Shown here one piece after another: positions 1 through 8,527 of a stretch of 11,198 bases of DNA; the first letter of the stretch is position 1, and each line of letters starts with the position of its first letter. The position numbers and the translations under genes were made by a program. A model generated the notes under the pieces. That model was not told where the DNA came from. It searched no databases and saw only the letters and a program-made list of their open reading frames with translations. The DNA is from Gammaproteobacteria bacterium UBA3532 (GTDB lineage Bacteria; Pseudomonadota; Gammaproteobacteria; Enterobacterales; UBA3532): positions 1 to 11,198 of the forward strand of contig DFOV01000350.1 of NCBI GenBank assembly GCA_002376965.1, read 5' to 3'.

Positions 1-45
1 ACCAGAAATTCCGGATACCCTAAACATAAGGCTCAGGCTACCACC

Positions 46-672
46 GTGCGTACACCGTTATTAGGGACTATTTTCAGCCTGATTGGCGGATTACTATTCA
101 CCACTCCAGCAGCATCGAATTCATCCGGTTGCAGCATCGTTGACTACTACCCATCGATCGTGCGCATCCAGGTTGGCAATAGCAGCTTTAGTGGTGTGGT
201 GGTGGAGTCTGATAGCATTGTGACCGTGTTTCACGGCTTGCCGACCGATGGTGAGGTCATTGTTGATATTCAAGGACAGCATGTCAGCGCATCGCTCGTA
301 GCGGCCCATCAGGGAGCAGACATTGCCTTACTACGCGCTGAAACGCTGAACACGCCACCCATCCCACTAAGTGCCAAACCACTACGCGACAACGAACCAG
401 TTATTGCCATAGGCTATCCTGGAACTCACTCACAAAAAGTGTCCCATGGCCGTTTTATTCGCCAGCGCTTAAAAGGATTGCACACCAGCGCCCACATCGA
501 TGCAGGTAGTTCTGGTGGCGCTTTGCTCCATTGCTACGAAAACCAATGGGAACTCAGCGGCATACTTCGCTCTTACGTTGCCCATCAAACGGAGTATGGT
601 CTGGTCAACGCAGGGCAGTCCTATGCGACGCCAGTCAATATTATCCGACAGCTATTTGAGATGGCTCACTAG
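46..672 (+). CDS. Exported trypsin-like serine protease (S1/DegP-like fold, no PDZ domain)
   Basis: A 208-residue predicted secreted endopeptidase, probably periplasmic. The GTG start is followed by a basic residue, a hydrophobic stretch (about residues 4-19) and an Ala/Ser-rich cleavage region around residues 21-25, which is a good signal peptide and the reason for choosing this start. The frame stays open upstream to the window edge, so a start further left cannot be excluded. The catalytic triad is readable: His63 (in VFHG), Asp92 (in GADIALL) and Ser156 (in DAGSSGGAL, a variant of the usual GNSGG). Cys29 and Cys163 could form a disulfide. At about 180 mature residues it is a bare protease domain, unlike DegP/DegS, which carry PDZ domains. 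It is convergent with the minus-strand operon and its stop lies 13 bp from the Mpo1-like stop, so it is probably an independent unit. The substrate is unknown. Confidence 0.88.
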   Translation: MRTPLLGTIFSLIGGLLFTTPAASNSSGCSIVDYYPSIVRIQVGNSSFSGVVVESDSIVTVFHGLPTDGEVIVDIQGQHVSASLVAAHQGADIALLRAETLNTPPIPLSAKPLRDNEPVIAIGYPGTHSQKVSHGRFIRQRLKGLHTSAHIDAGSSGGALLHCYENQWELSGILRSYVAHQTEYGLVNAGQSYATPVNIIRQLFEMAH

Positions 673-685
673 GGAAGCTTTTCAG

Positions 686-1021
686 TTATTCATTCTCATT
701 AGATTTTGTCGCCAGCATAAACCTTGGAAATACCCAAAACTGCTCACGATAAATACGTTTTACGAAGTCTATAGGGCTGGCAAAGGGATCTGGCGGGGTA
801 TGCTCCAGCTTATGTCCTTTACCCTGCATCGCCAAACTCAGCAAGATCATCATCAAGTTCACTCCGACACCCAGCCAATGTTTGCTGAGTAATGATGAAA
901 CCAGACCTATGTGTGCCAGTATAAACACTGGCACCGCTATAAGGTGGATAACAAGGTTGGTTTTGTTGGCATGTCGTTCGGCATAATGCGTCATTTCAGA
1001 AGAGTGCTCCCTGTCGATCAT
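686..1021 (-). CDS. Mpo1-like (DUF962/YGL010w family) small membrane protein
   Basis: A 111-residue protein with two hydrophobic segments (about residues 23-45 and 49-65). Its pattern fits the DUF962/Mpo1 family: an N-terminal YAERH..(N)..N..IH motif with His17, Asn22 and His26 followed by AVP, then a GH..E motif after the second hydrophobic segment (His70, Glu73), then P..F and a conserved C-terminal aromatic/proline region. Yeast Mpo1 is an ER iron-dependent dioxygenase acting on 2-hydroxy fatty acids from phytosphingosine breakdown, and the conserved histidines are thought to bind metal. The bacterial reaction is not known, so an enzymatic role here is inference. The start is set by an ATGA overlap with the stop of the large AAA ATPase, implying translational coupling, and an AGGA lies 9 nt upstream inside the ATPase gene. 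It is the last gene of the operon and ends 13 bp from the convergent protease gene. Confidence 0.8.
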   Translation of the reverse strand: MIDREHSSEMTHYAERHANKTNLVIHLIAVPVFILAHIGLVSSLLSKHWLGVGVNLMMILLSLAMQGKGHKLEHTPPDPFASPIDFVKRIYREQFWVFPRFMLATKSNENE

Positions 1022-4000
1022 GCCTCTTTATCCTCACGCTCTTTACGCGCTTTTTTCTCTTCATTAACGATGTTACGCAGGCCGGTGAGCGCGCTATCAA
1101 TCTCATGCATTTTGGTATGGGTTTTTAGATCCAGATCGAGCTTGCCATCCATCACTCTTAGCAACGGTTGAATGCTGTTTTGTACCGTATCTGACAAGGT
1201 TCGCAAAATTTGATCGACGCCTGGAACTGGCTGGTTGATGACTTCAATATGTGGTGTCGGCGTTTCCATAGACTGCAACGCTCCGACTGCTTTGTTGATT
1301 TTCTCTCCAAGCGCGCTGATCTGCTGCTGACTTTCCAGCAAGGGTTGAATCATTTGTGCCCACTGAGCCGAGCCATCATCACTTGAAGCGTGTTTAGACT
1401 GAAGCAGCGAGGCCTTGGTCAGCTCACCAAGCCCGCTAGCAATGTCACGCAACTGCCCGACGACGCGTGTGCCAACATCAGCATCACTGCCGCCCATCGC
1501 CTTGTTGCGTTGGAAGTTGGTTTTGATGCTGTCCCAGCGAGCTTTTTCTTCATCGGTCATGTTGCCGCGCAATTCAGCCAGCTTGAGCAGGTTTTCTTCG
1601 GCACCTGCCGTCAACAACTGCGATTCGCCCTGATAGTGATCGGCAATTACCCGCATCAACTCATCGTCTGTCATCACGCTGGAAAGCTTTTCGGCCATCT
1701 TGTTCATGTTCCGATACGAGCCTTGAAGCTTGAAGGGTGGCTCAGTGCGGTAGTCATCTGCTTGGGCACTCGATGCAATGTATTGCTGATTGACCTTGAG
1801 GATCACATCGCGCACGGCAAACATTTTTTGCAGTACGGTTTTGATCTCGTTGATCTCGGCACCCGAATAGCTATGGCTGAAATCGCTATTTGCCACTTGC
1901 TCGCCCTGAGCCAAGGCGACAAACTTATACACGTCTTTCATATCGCGCGTGCCAAGCGGTGCCAGCACATTGTTCGATGTCAGCGAGTTTTCAATATAAC
2001 TCAGCGCAAATACCTCTTCTTTACCGCCCAATACATCACCGAGGTTATAGATATCGGCACGGTTGGCCAGCATGTCTGGGATCTTGAAGGTTTCGCCTGA
2101 CTCGGTGTATGGATTACCGGCCATCACCACGCAGAATTTTTTGCCACGCATGTCGTAAGTTTTGGTTTCGCCACGCCACACGCCTTCAATACGACGCGTA
2201 CCATCACACAGCGAAATAAACTTCTGCAAAAACTCAGGATGGGTGTGCTGAATATCATCTAAATACAGCATCACATTATTGCCCATCTCCAACGCCAAGT
2301 TGAGCTTTTCCAGCTCCTGCCGAGCTGTGCTGTTAGGCGCATTCGCCGGATCGACCGACGTCACATCATGACCAAGAGCAGGGCAATTCACCTTCATAAA
2401 GATCAAGCCCAAGCGGCTGGCTACATATTCCATCAAAGTGGTTTTACCGTAGCCCGGCGGGGAGATCATCAGCAACAGCCCCATCAAATCGGTTCGCTTG
2501 CTATCGCCCACCGTCCCCATTTGCTTGGCCAGATTGTCACCAATGATGGGTAAATAGACGTCGTTGATCAGCTTATTGCGCACAAATGACGACAGCGGGC
2601 GTGGCTTAAAGGCTTCGAGCTTTAATGCATCGCGCTCTCGCTCGATAACCAATTGCCGCACATCTTGAAAGCGATAGTAGCCTGGCTCGACATCCTCGAT
2701 ATGCTTATTCAACCGTAATAAGAAATCATCCAGCGTCAGTCGTAAACATTGATCTTCAAGGCGAGGATGGCTGCCAAGGAGTTGCTCAATATCCAATTGC
2801 AGATCAACATTAACGACGGTTCGACTAAGTCGATTATCACCAATAACAATGGCAACCGCTTCATCAATAAAATGGCCGCTATCGTTGTTGGTATTTTCTA
2901 CAAAGGCCGCCAGCCAGTTTTGCGCCAATGCCCAGGCTTTGCCGGGTTGACTGGCCAGGTTTTGCAATGCACTTTCAAAGCCGTCCCAACCGCTGGCTGA
3001 GCGGAGTTGCATTTCAAACTGCTCAGCAAGCTGGGATGCATACTTGGTCGTCGCAAACGAGACGATGTCTTGCCCCAGCTCCCACGCTAAATAGACCGAA
3101 GCTTGACGAAGCTGTGTGGTATGAACGGGGATCGACTCTTCCTCAGCAAAGGCTGCCAATGCTTTATAGACCTCATCCTGCAACCGCTCTAGCGCTTTAC
3201 GGCTATTAAATAGCTCAGCCAGTTTCAAGCCATCACGCGCCCGCGCCTCCCAACCGGCAGTCGCGTCGCTTTCCATGTATTGCAACCAGAACAGGATCGC
3301 CAGTGCGCGACTTGTTGGATCATAGCGCAATGGGCCTGCCTGTTGATAGGATGAAACAAGCGGCACCAAAATTCGCGCAGCATCATGATCATGAATGCCT
3401 TTTTCATAGCCTTCACGATAACGCGGGGTGGCAAAGTCGCGCACGGCTGCGGCGAGCTTTTGCTCGTCGCTGCACAGTGTGGCCAGCTCAGTGAGGGTGC
3501 GACCTTCACCATCTCGCGCCGCCATCAGCAGTTTAAACGCCAAATATTCAGCCCGATACACCTCCGGGCTTTCCGACGGAATACTCATATCCCAATAGGG
3601 CTTTAAGGCATTGAGATCAGCATCGTCCAAGTATTCAAAATAATCGGTGCCGGTAAGGTGGCTGTATAGCCCATCGGAACGTGGCACGATGGTCAGATCC
3701 AGCGCTTGGGTATTGACGCTGAACTTGTGCCTTGGCCCCAGCTTAATGATATTGCCGCCATCTTCATAGATGTCCGACTTATCACGCAAACTACGAACGG
3801 CGTTGTCCTTAGCCGATTTTAACCGCGATTCCAGGTCATCCGCTTTAACACTATCATCCAGCTCTCGCAGCTCCTTGCTCATCGAGCGGATTTTTTGCAC
3901 TAAGCCATCTGAGGCAAAGAAGCTGTTAAGTTCATCCTGGTCTGTAAATTTTTGTGAGCGCCGCTCGATACTGTTCAGAATACGCTCAGCAGCATCAAAC

Positions 4001-6330
4001 AGGTTTTGACACTTGCGTTGGCGCTGTTCGAGCAGCTTTTGTTTATGCGCTTCAAAGGTTTCATACACCTCATCGCGCTTGGCTAAAATATCGCCCAAAA
4101 ATTCGTCGTAATCACTGAACTGACCTTCCAGTTCTTCCAATTGCACTAATAGGCGTGACAGTTGCTCATCGCATTTATCCGGTGTCGATGCCAGGCTCAG
4201 CGCATTGTTAATGCTTTGACCAAAGAGCTTAAATTGAGCACCAAACTGAGCGACGGCTTCAGCCGATCCCATCGATTTTCGTTGATGCTCCAGCTTGGCT
4301 TTTTGCTGATTAAGCTTGGCATACAGCTCAGAAATATTATCGACAATGCGGGTTTGCAATGTCGCATCCGGCACCTTAAGCGTGGCCATCAGCTCCGACA
4401 ACAAATCCAGACCAGCTGCCATATTTTCCAGAATATCGACCAGCGGTTTTAACTCAGCAACCGTTTGTTGGGACGGGGCTTCTTTGGCTACATGGGCTAA
4501 GTCATCATAATACTGCTTCAACGCCCCATCGCTGGCCAAAAAGTCGACCGTGGCCTGATTCAGCTCCTCTTCCCATTCAATCACCTGCCGCTCAAGCGCA
4601 TCGATGCGCTCGATATCCATATAGCGGTATTCACGGATAGTCAGCAAGTGACCGCGCTGCGAGCGCAACCGATCCAAACCTTGAACAAAGTCATTAGGAC
4701 TGCTCCAAGCGTCGGGATCGATGTGGCGCTGGATTTCTTGCTGCTCGGCTACCGCCTCTTGCAAAGCTTTATTCGACTGAGCTCGAATGCTTTCGACTTT
4801 TTCGTATTCGTCGAGCACCATTTCAGCGGTTTCACCAATTTGCTTGACCAGATCATCAATGCCATCGAGCTGACTGCTGGTGAGCCAATGGTAGGCATCA
4901 AACAGTTTCTGGCAGCGTTTGGCCAAATCGTTGTAATGACTGGATGAAACATTCGCTTCTAGAACCGAGCGCGACAAGCTATATAGTTCTGAGATGCCGC
5001 GTACCAACTCGGCATTGCCAATTTTGCCGTAGAATGACTGGCGCTCTGGTTGTGCTGCAGCGAATTCATCAGAAAAGTAGGGCGTTTTCCAGATCTGGAT
5101 CGGATGCACCCGCGTGGCCTCGGTTTCGGCGTAAAAAATAATCAAGCGGCCGTCTTCATAGAAACCATAGCCATGGGCGAATAATGGGTTTTGCAGACTT
5201 TTTTCAATTAGGTTGTAGCCGTATAATGCACCTAAGCCATCTTCTTCACGATAGAACATGTACAGCACGTCTTCGCCATTCGGCGAACGAAAAACACGCT
5301 TGTATTTGAGGTTTGAAACATCGTCATCAAAGGTTTTGTATTCACCGGTGGCCAGATACATACCGCCAGGGAAGATAATGCCGTGATCCTCTGGTAGCTG
5401 CACACAAGACTCACCAATGGCATCAATTCGCGTGACGCTTTCGTTGTTGCGGTTGAACACCAGATATCGGTAATCTTGCTCTTGATAGGGCTTAATACGC
5501 AGCAGGATAAGATCACCAAGGGAGGCATAGTGGATCTCAGCATCATCTAAAGACTGACTGCTATCATCAACGGGGTCAGAGTAGATGCCTTGACCAGTAT
5601 TGGTGTTGTCTTCAACTTTAACGGTTAGATCACCGCGCAGGGTATCAACAAACAAGGTATCCAGAATATTTACGTGAGGATTGCGGCCATCAATAACGTC
5701 TTCACGCTTGGAGGCCACCCATTCAAAGTCAAACTTGTTCGGCAAGGCAATATCACGCTCGCCGCGATTATCTATATATTCAAGCACCTTACCATCTGGC
5801 GCTAGCGACCAGCGAAAAACCCGAATATCCGTCAGGCGCTGGCCAATTTGAAATGATGCCAGCAGCTTGCCATCACGCACCACCAGTTGCACCAGCTGGG
5901 TATCTTTGTAGTAGGCATACAACTCGTCAAAGTCGCTAACAAAGCGCTGATCAGCGAGAAAGCTTTGCTGATAATCGATGGCTTCAGCTTCAAACTGATC
6001 ATCATTTTGCTGGATTCGATATAAAGCAAATACGTCTTCGACCCGCGTTTCCTTTTTCAGGCCCATAAAGACGTTGTAACCGAGGAGCACAATATCCCCA
6101 ACAATCACCAAATCTCGCGCTAAACAATTATGCTCTGTACGCAATCGCAGCCGTCCAAGAACCGACATCTCGGTCGAACCAAATTCATCGATACGTGCCT
6201 GATTGACCGACTTTGCCGCGTCTTGCAGGGCCTTACCCTGACTAGTCAGGCGCTGGCGAATCACTTCATAGGCGCCGCCGTCTGCAACTGCCTGTTCAAC
6301 CGCGTTGTTCTTTTGTTCAGAATCCGTCAT
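1018..6330 (-). CDS. Giant coiled-coil AAA ATPase, DUF3686 type (often named 'DNA repair ATPase')
   Basis: A 1770-residue cytoplasmic protein with no signal peptide or membrane segment. Residues about 40-455 are beta-rich and match the DUF3686-type N-terminus, including an IGNAELVRG motif near 440. Residues about 455-850 are a long charged helical/coiled-coil region. A conserved block near 860-910 (VNTQALDL...VPR, then HLTGTDYFEYLDD) leads into a helical region. The AAA domain spans about 1240-1530: Walker A SPPGYGKTT with Lys1296, Walker B LYLDD with Asp1358-Asp1359, a sensor-1 Asn1406 in AGNPY, and a NRAD box with Arg1424. A helical tail with short coils ends at 1770. The start ATG is preceded 4 nt away by AGGGAAG. 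The family is commonly labelled as a DNA repair ATPase, but nothing here (nuclease, helicase or SMC hinge) shows DNA repair. The neighbourhood of PspA, flotillin and rhomboid points to membrane-associated remodelling, which is inference. Confidence 0.92.
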   Translation of the reverse strand: MTDSEQKNNAVEQAVADGGAYEVIRQRLTSQGKALQDAAKSVNQARIDEFGSTEMSVLGRLRLRTEHNCLARDLVIVGDIVLLGYNVFMGLKKETRVEDVFALYRIQQNDDQFEAEAIDYQQSFLADQRFVSDFDELYAYYKDTQLVQLVVRDGKLLASFQIGQRLTDIRVFRWSLAPDGKVLEYIDNRGERDIALPNKFDFEWVASKREDVIDGRNPHVNILDTLFVDTLRGDLTVKVEDNTNTGQGIYSDPVDDSSQSLDDAEIHYASLGDLILLRIKPYQEQDYRYLVFNRNNESVTRIDAIGESCVQLPEDHGIIFPGGMYLATGEYKTFDDDVSNLKYKRVFRSPNGEDVLYMFYREEDGLGALYGYNLIEKSLQNPLFAHGYGFYEDGRLIIFYAETEATRVHPIQIWKTPYFSDEFAAAQPERQSFYGKIGNAELVRGISELYSLSRSVLEANVSSSHYNDLAKRCQKLFDAYHWLTSSQLDGIDDLVKQIGETAEMVLDEYEKVESIRAQSNKALQEAVAEQQEIQRHIDPDAWSSPNDFVQGLDRLRSQRGHLLTIREYRYMDIERIDALERQVIEWEEELNQATVDFLASDGALKQYYDDLAHVAKEAPSQQTVAELKPLVDILENMAAGLDLLSELMATLKVPDATLQTRIVDNISELYAKLNQQKAKLEHQRKSMGSAEAVAQFGAQFKLFGQSINNALSLASTPDKCDEQLSRLLVQLEELEGQFSDYDEFLGDILAKRDEVYETFEAHKQKLLEQRQRKCQNLFDAAERILNSIERRSQKFTDQDELNSFFASDGLVQKIRSMSKELRELDDSVKADDLESRLKSAKDNAVRSLRDKSDIYEDGGNIIKLGPRHKFSVNTQALDLTIVPRSDGLYSHLTGTDYFEYLDDADLNALKPYWDMSIPSESPEVYRAEYLAFKLLMAARDGEGRTLTELATLCSDEQKLAAAVRDFATPRYREGYEKGIHDHDAARILVPLVSSYQQAGPLRYDPTSRALAILFWLQYMESDATAGWEARARDGLKLAELFNSRKALERLQDEVYKALAAFAEEESIPVHTTQLRQASVYLAWELGQDIVSFATTKYASQLAEQFEMQLRSASGWDGFESALQNLASQPGKAWALAQNWLAAFVENTNNDSGHFIDEAVAIVIGDNRLSRTVVNVDLQLDIEQLLGSHPRLEDQCLRLTLDDFLLRLNKHIEDVEPGYYRFQDVRQLVIERERDALKLEAFKPRPLSSFVRNKLINDVYLPIIGDNLAKQMGTVGDSKRTDLMGLLLMISPPGYGKTTLMEYVASRLGLIFMKVNCPALGHDVTSVDPANAPNSTARQELEKLNLALEMGNNVMLYLDDIQHTHPEFLQKFISLCDGTRRIEGVWRGETKTYDMRGKKFCVVMAGNPYTESGETFKIPDMLANRADIYNLGDVLGGKEEVFALSYIENSLTSNNVLAPLGTRDMKDVYKFVALAQGEQVANSDFSHSYSGAEINEIKTVLQKMFAVRDVILKVNQQYIASSAQADDYRTEPPFKLQGSYRNMNKMAEKLSSVMTDDELMRVIADHYQGESQLLTAGAEENLLKLAELRGNMTDEEKARWDSIKTNFQRNKAMGGSDADVGTRVVGQLRDIASGLGELTKASLLQSKHASSDDGSAQWAQMIQPLLESQQQISALGEKINKAVGALQSMETPTPHIEVINQPVPGVDQILRTLSDTVQNSIQPLLRVMDGKLDLDLKTHTKMHEIDSALTGLRNIVNEEKKARKEREDKEA

Positions 6331-6342
6331 CTGTCTTCCCTC

Positions 6343-6390
6343 GATGATTGAAGCGTTGGGGATACGAAAGTGGGTGAAAGGGGGAAGGGT
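6343..6390 (-). promoter_or_regulatory. C-rich, G-poor leader ahead of the AAA ATPase gene (rut-like)
   Basis: Read on the minus strand, the 48 nt between the stem-loop and the ATPase ribosome site contain 23 C and only 2 G by my count, mostly as pyrimidine runs. Untranslated, C-rich, G-poor RNA is the kind of site where Rho loads, so this could support partial Rho-dependent termination before the ATPase gene. The composition is seen directly; Rho action is inference, and it could simply be a pyrimidine-rich spacer. Confidence 0.35.
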
Positions 6391-6414
6391 TTAACCGAAA
6401 CACGGTTAAACCCT
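6386..6414 (-). terminator. Perfect 12-bp stem-loop after the flotillin gene (attenuator or mRNA 3' stabiliser)
   Basis: The arms AGGGTTTAACCG and CGGTTAAACCCT (6386-6397 and 6403-6414 as read on either strand) pair perfectly around a 5-nt loop. It starts 17 nt past the flotillin stop and lies in the flotillin-ATPase gap. In the minus-strand transcript the stem is followed by two further pyrimidines and a C run rather than a U tract, so it is not a classic intrinsic terminator. A partial terminator, processing site or 3' end protector is more likely. The stem is certain; its function is inferred. Confidence 0.6.
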
Positions 6415-6431
6415 GATGCCTGACTGTTAGG

Positions 6432-8462
6432 TTAGTTAACTTCTTTGCTGTCTTTGGCTTTGTCGTCACCACCAAGGAAACGATTGACCAAAATATCAGC
6501 AATTGGGCTTTTCTCCAGGAAGCCATTCAAGGCGTTACCCAGACCCAGGCCTTTGGATAGCTTGTCGAAATATTCACCTTGCCCCCCAACAATATCGATA
6601 TTGGAGTTTTCAAGGGCCGCCGCAATAACCGCAGCCTGCTCTTTAGCAACGTCTTTATTGGCATCCAGCGACGCCAGCATTTCCTGCAAGCCATATTCGA
6701 GCTTCATGCGGAACTCTTCGAATTCGCGTGAATCTGGGCTCATGTTGTTCATGGCGGAGAATTTCTCCATCAAGCCATCTGCTTCAGCTTTCGCTTTGGC
6801 CAACAACACTTCTGCTTCGGCTTTACCTTGTGCCGCTTTCGCATCTGCCACTGCCAGACCTTTGGCTTTTTCAGCATGGGCTTCTGAATCACCCTTAGCC
6901 TGAATAGTCGCTGCCTCAGATAGGCCTTTCTCTTTCACGCCAATCGCCTCAGCGCGCATTTTCTCTTCGAGCACTTTAGCTTCAGCTAAGCCATCTTTCT
7001 CTTTGGCTCCGGCTTTGGCCTCAATGATTTTCGCTTCGGCCAAGCCTTCTTTCTCTCGCGCTGCCGCAGTGATTTCAAGTACTTTGGCTTTAGCAAGACC
7101 AGGTGCAGCCTGTTCAGCCTGATCACCTTCGGCTTTCTTCTTCATTGCTTCAGCTTGCTTGGCAGCCGCTTCGAGATCAGCCTGAGCCATTAAGTTGATT
7201 TCTTTCGCCTTGAATACTGCCCGTTGCTCGTCAGCTTCTGCCGCTTTCACCTGACGAATCAACTCTTCCTGAGCTTTGGCTTCGGCATCCATTATTTGGA
7301 CTTGCTTAGCACGATCCGCTTCAGACACTTCACGCACTTCTTTAATACGCTCTTCTTCTTCAGCGACCTTGCGCTCTACCGCAATACGCTCAGAAATAGT
7401 GTTAGCGATGATCTTGCGCTCTTCTTCCAGCGCCTTTTCTTTGTTGATTTCTTCCAGCTCGACTTCACGCTGGCGATGCACGATTTCCAGCTCGCGGGCT
7501 TTAATGACCTTTTCTTTCTCAATTTCGATAGCACGCAAGCGGTTCTGCTCGGCCACTTCAATTTGACGGTTTTTATTTTCTTCGCCAACCGCCACTTGCT
7601 CTTCGGTTTGCAAACGAGCCTGCTCAGAACGAAGTAACTCTTCCTGACGTACTTTATCGGTCTCGGCCTGCTCTCGCGCTTGAATGGTTTCAATTTCACG
7701 TTTTTGACGCGCTTCAGCATCCGATTGTTGACGTTCTAAAGACAGGGTCGCTTCTTTGGTTTCAACATTTTTCTTTTTGATCGCCAGCTCTTCATCACGC
7801 TCCAAACGATTAGTTTCTACGTTTTGGGTAGCAGTAATTTCGGTAATGCGGCGAATACCTTCGGAATCGAGGATATTATTGGGGTCTAGCTGGTTGCGGG
7901 GGGTTTGCTCCAGATAATCAATCGCGACATCTTCCAGCACATAGCCATTTAAGTCGTCACCGATAACTTCGACAATTTTTTCGCGGAACATGATGCGATT
8001 TTCAAACAGATCCAAAAACTGTAGTTGCTTACCCACAGTTTTGAGCGCTTCAGAGAACTTAGCATTAAACAGTTCGTTTACAGCGGCTCGATCCGAAGCA
8101 CGGTCGACGCTAATGGCTTTCGCCACCTTCAACACATCTTCTTGTGTTTCGTTAACTCGCAGATAGAAAGCCACCGTAATATCGGCGCGCAGGTTGTCTT
8201 TACAGATCAAACCGTCTTTGCCACGCCGGTCAACTTCTAATGTGATAAGGGAGATCTTCATGATCTCCATTTTGTGGACAACCGGCACAACAAAGGCCCC
8301 GGTAAAATAGACTTTGGGCTTGGCTGACATATCATTCTTGATCAGCGCAAACCCCTGAGGAACCTTCTTGTAAAACGCATTAAATAATAGCGCCAGCACA
8401 AATAGGCCACCAACCACCACAGCAATGCCAATAATAATTGGCATAATCATGCTTACATCCAT
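6432..8462 (-). CDS. yqiK: Flotillin / SPFH (Band 7) membrane scaffold protein, YqiK type
   Basis: A 676-residue membrane scaffold. One N-terminal transmembrane segment (about residues 5-30) is followed by an SPFH/Band 7 domain (about 31-210) with the readable VPQGFALI start and the LEVDRRGKDG / DITVAFYLRV strands. A long Glu/Lys/Arg/Ala-rich coiled coil (about 215-450) and an Ala/Glu/Lys repeat block (455-562) end in a Gly-rich tail. Flotillins oligomerise into cages or patches at the inner membrane and organise microdomains. It is longer than E. coli YqiK (about 550 residues), the excess lying in the repeat and tail region. The start is supported by AGGAGA 5 nt upstream. YqiJ lies just upstream, as in E. 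coli yqiJ-yqiK, supporting assignment to YqiK rather than a generic flotillin. The AAA ATPase follows after a 101-bp gap with a stem-loop. Confidence 0.96.
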   Translation of the reverse strand: MDVSMIMPIIIGIAVVVGGLFVLALLFNAFYKKVPQGFALIKNDMSAKPKVYFTGAFVVPVVHKMEIMKISLITLEVDRRGKDGLICKDNLRADITVAFYLRVNETQEDVLKVAKAISVDRASDRAAVNELFNAKFSEALKTVGKQLQFLDLFENRIMFREKIVEVIGDDLNGYVLEDVAIDYLEQTPRNQLDPNNILDSEGIRRITEITATQNVETNRLERDEELAIKKKNVETKEATLSLERQQSDAEARQKREIETIQAREQAETDKVRQEELLRSEQARLQTEEQVAVGEENKNRQIEVAEQNRLRAIEIEKEKVIKARELEIVHRQREVELEEINKEKALEEERKIIANTISERIAVERKVAEEEERIKEVREVSEADRAKQVQIMDAEAKAQEELIRQVKAAEADEQRAVFKAKEINLMAQADLEAAAKQAEAMKKKAEGDQAEQAAPGLAKAKVLEITAAAREKEGLAEAKIIEAKAGAKEKDGLAEAKVLEEKMRAEAIGVKEKGLSEAATIQAKGDSEAHAEKAKGLAVADAKAAQGKAEAEVLLAKAKAEADGLMEKFSAMNNMSPDSREFEEFRMKLEYGLQEMLASLDANKDVAKEQAAVIAAALENSNIDIVGGQGEYFDKLSKGLGLGNALNGFLEKSPIADILVNRFLGGDDKAKDSKEVN
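6777..7100 (-). repeat. Degenerate tandem protein repeats in the flotillin C-terminal region
   Basis: Flotillin residues 455-562 fall into five units, each beginning GLA or GLS: starts at Gly455, Gly473, Gly491, Gly513 and Gly535, with spacings of 18, 18, 22 and 22 residues. The first two later units share the core GLAEAK(I/V)(I/L)E. Units are rich in Ala, Glu and Lys and would extend a helix. Spacing near multiples of 11 or 18 fits coiled-coil periodicity. The repeats are visible at protein level; DNA copies have diverged, so recent slippage is unlikely. Confidence 0.75.
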
Positions 8463-8467
8463 ATTTA

Positions 8468-8473
8468 TCTCCT
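8468..8473 (-). promoter_or_regulatory. Ribosome binding site of the flotillin gene
   Basis: AGGAGA on the minus strand lies 5 nt before the ATG at 8462. It is one of the strongest Shine-Dalgarno matches in the operon, consistent with a scaffold protein needed in quantity. It sits in a 65-bp gap (8463-8527) where I see no convincing promoter. Confidence 0.8.
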
Positions 8474-8527
8474 GTTTTTAATTAACCATAGAGGCTGTAT
8501 ATTTTTTACGAAGGATACACATTTATG

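Noticed and set aside
673..685. Bidirectional terminator between the convergent stops
   Set aside because: Only 13 bases separate the stops. Apart from a 6-base AAGCTT palindrome there is no stem of useful length or flanking T run.
1390..2100. Long plus-strand open frame (236 codons) opposite the AAA domain
   Set aside because: It lies wholly antisense to the strongly conserved Walker A/B region. The translation has no recognisable domain, and the frame is explained by codon bias of the opposite strand.
6445..7637. Several plus-strand open frames and a minus-strand Lys/Arg-rich frame within the flotillin gene
   Set aside because: They mirror the low-complexity Ala/Glu/Lys codons of the flotillin coiled coil. 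The products are Ser/Ala- or Phe-rich with no family features or ribosome site.
8463..8527. Possible promoter for the flotillin gene in the 65-bp gap
   Set aside because: The gap is AT-rich, but I found no -35/-10 pair with acceptable match and spacing, so only the ribosome site is reported.
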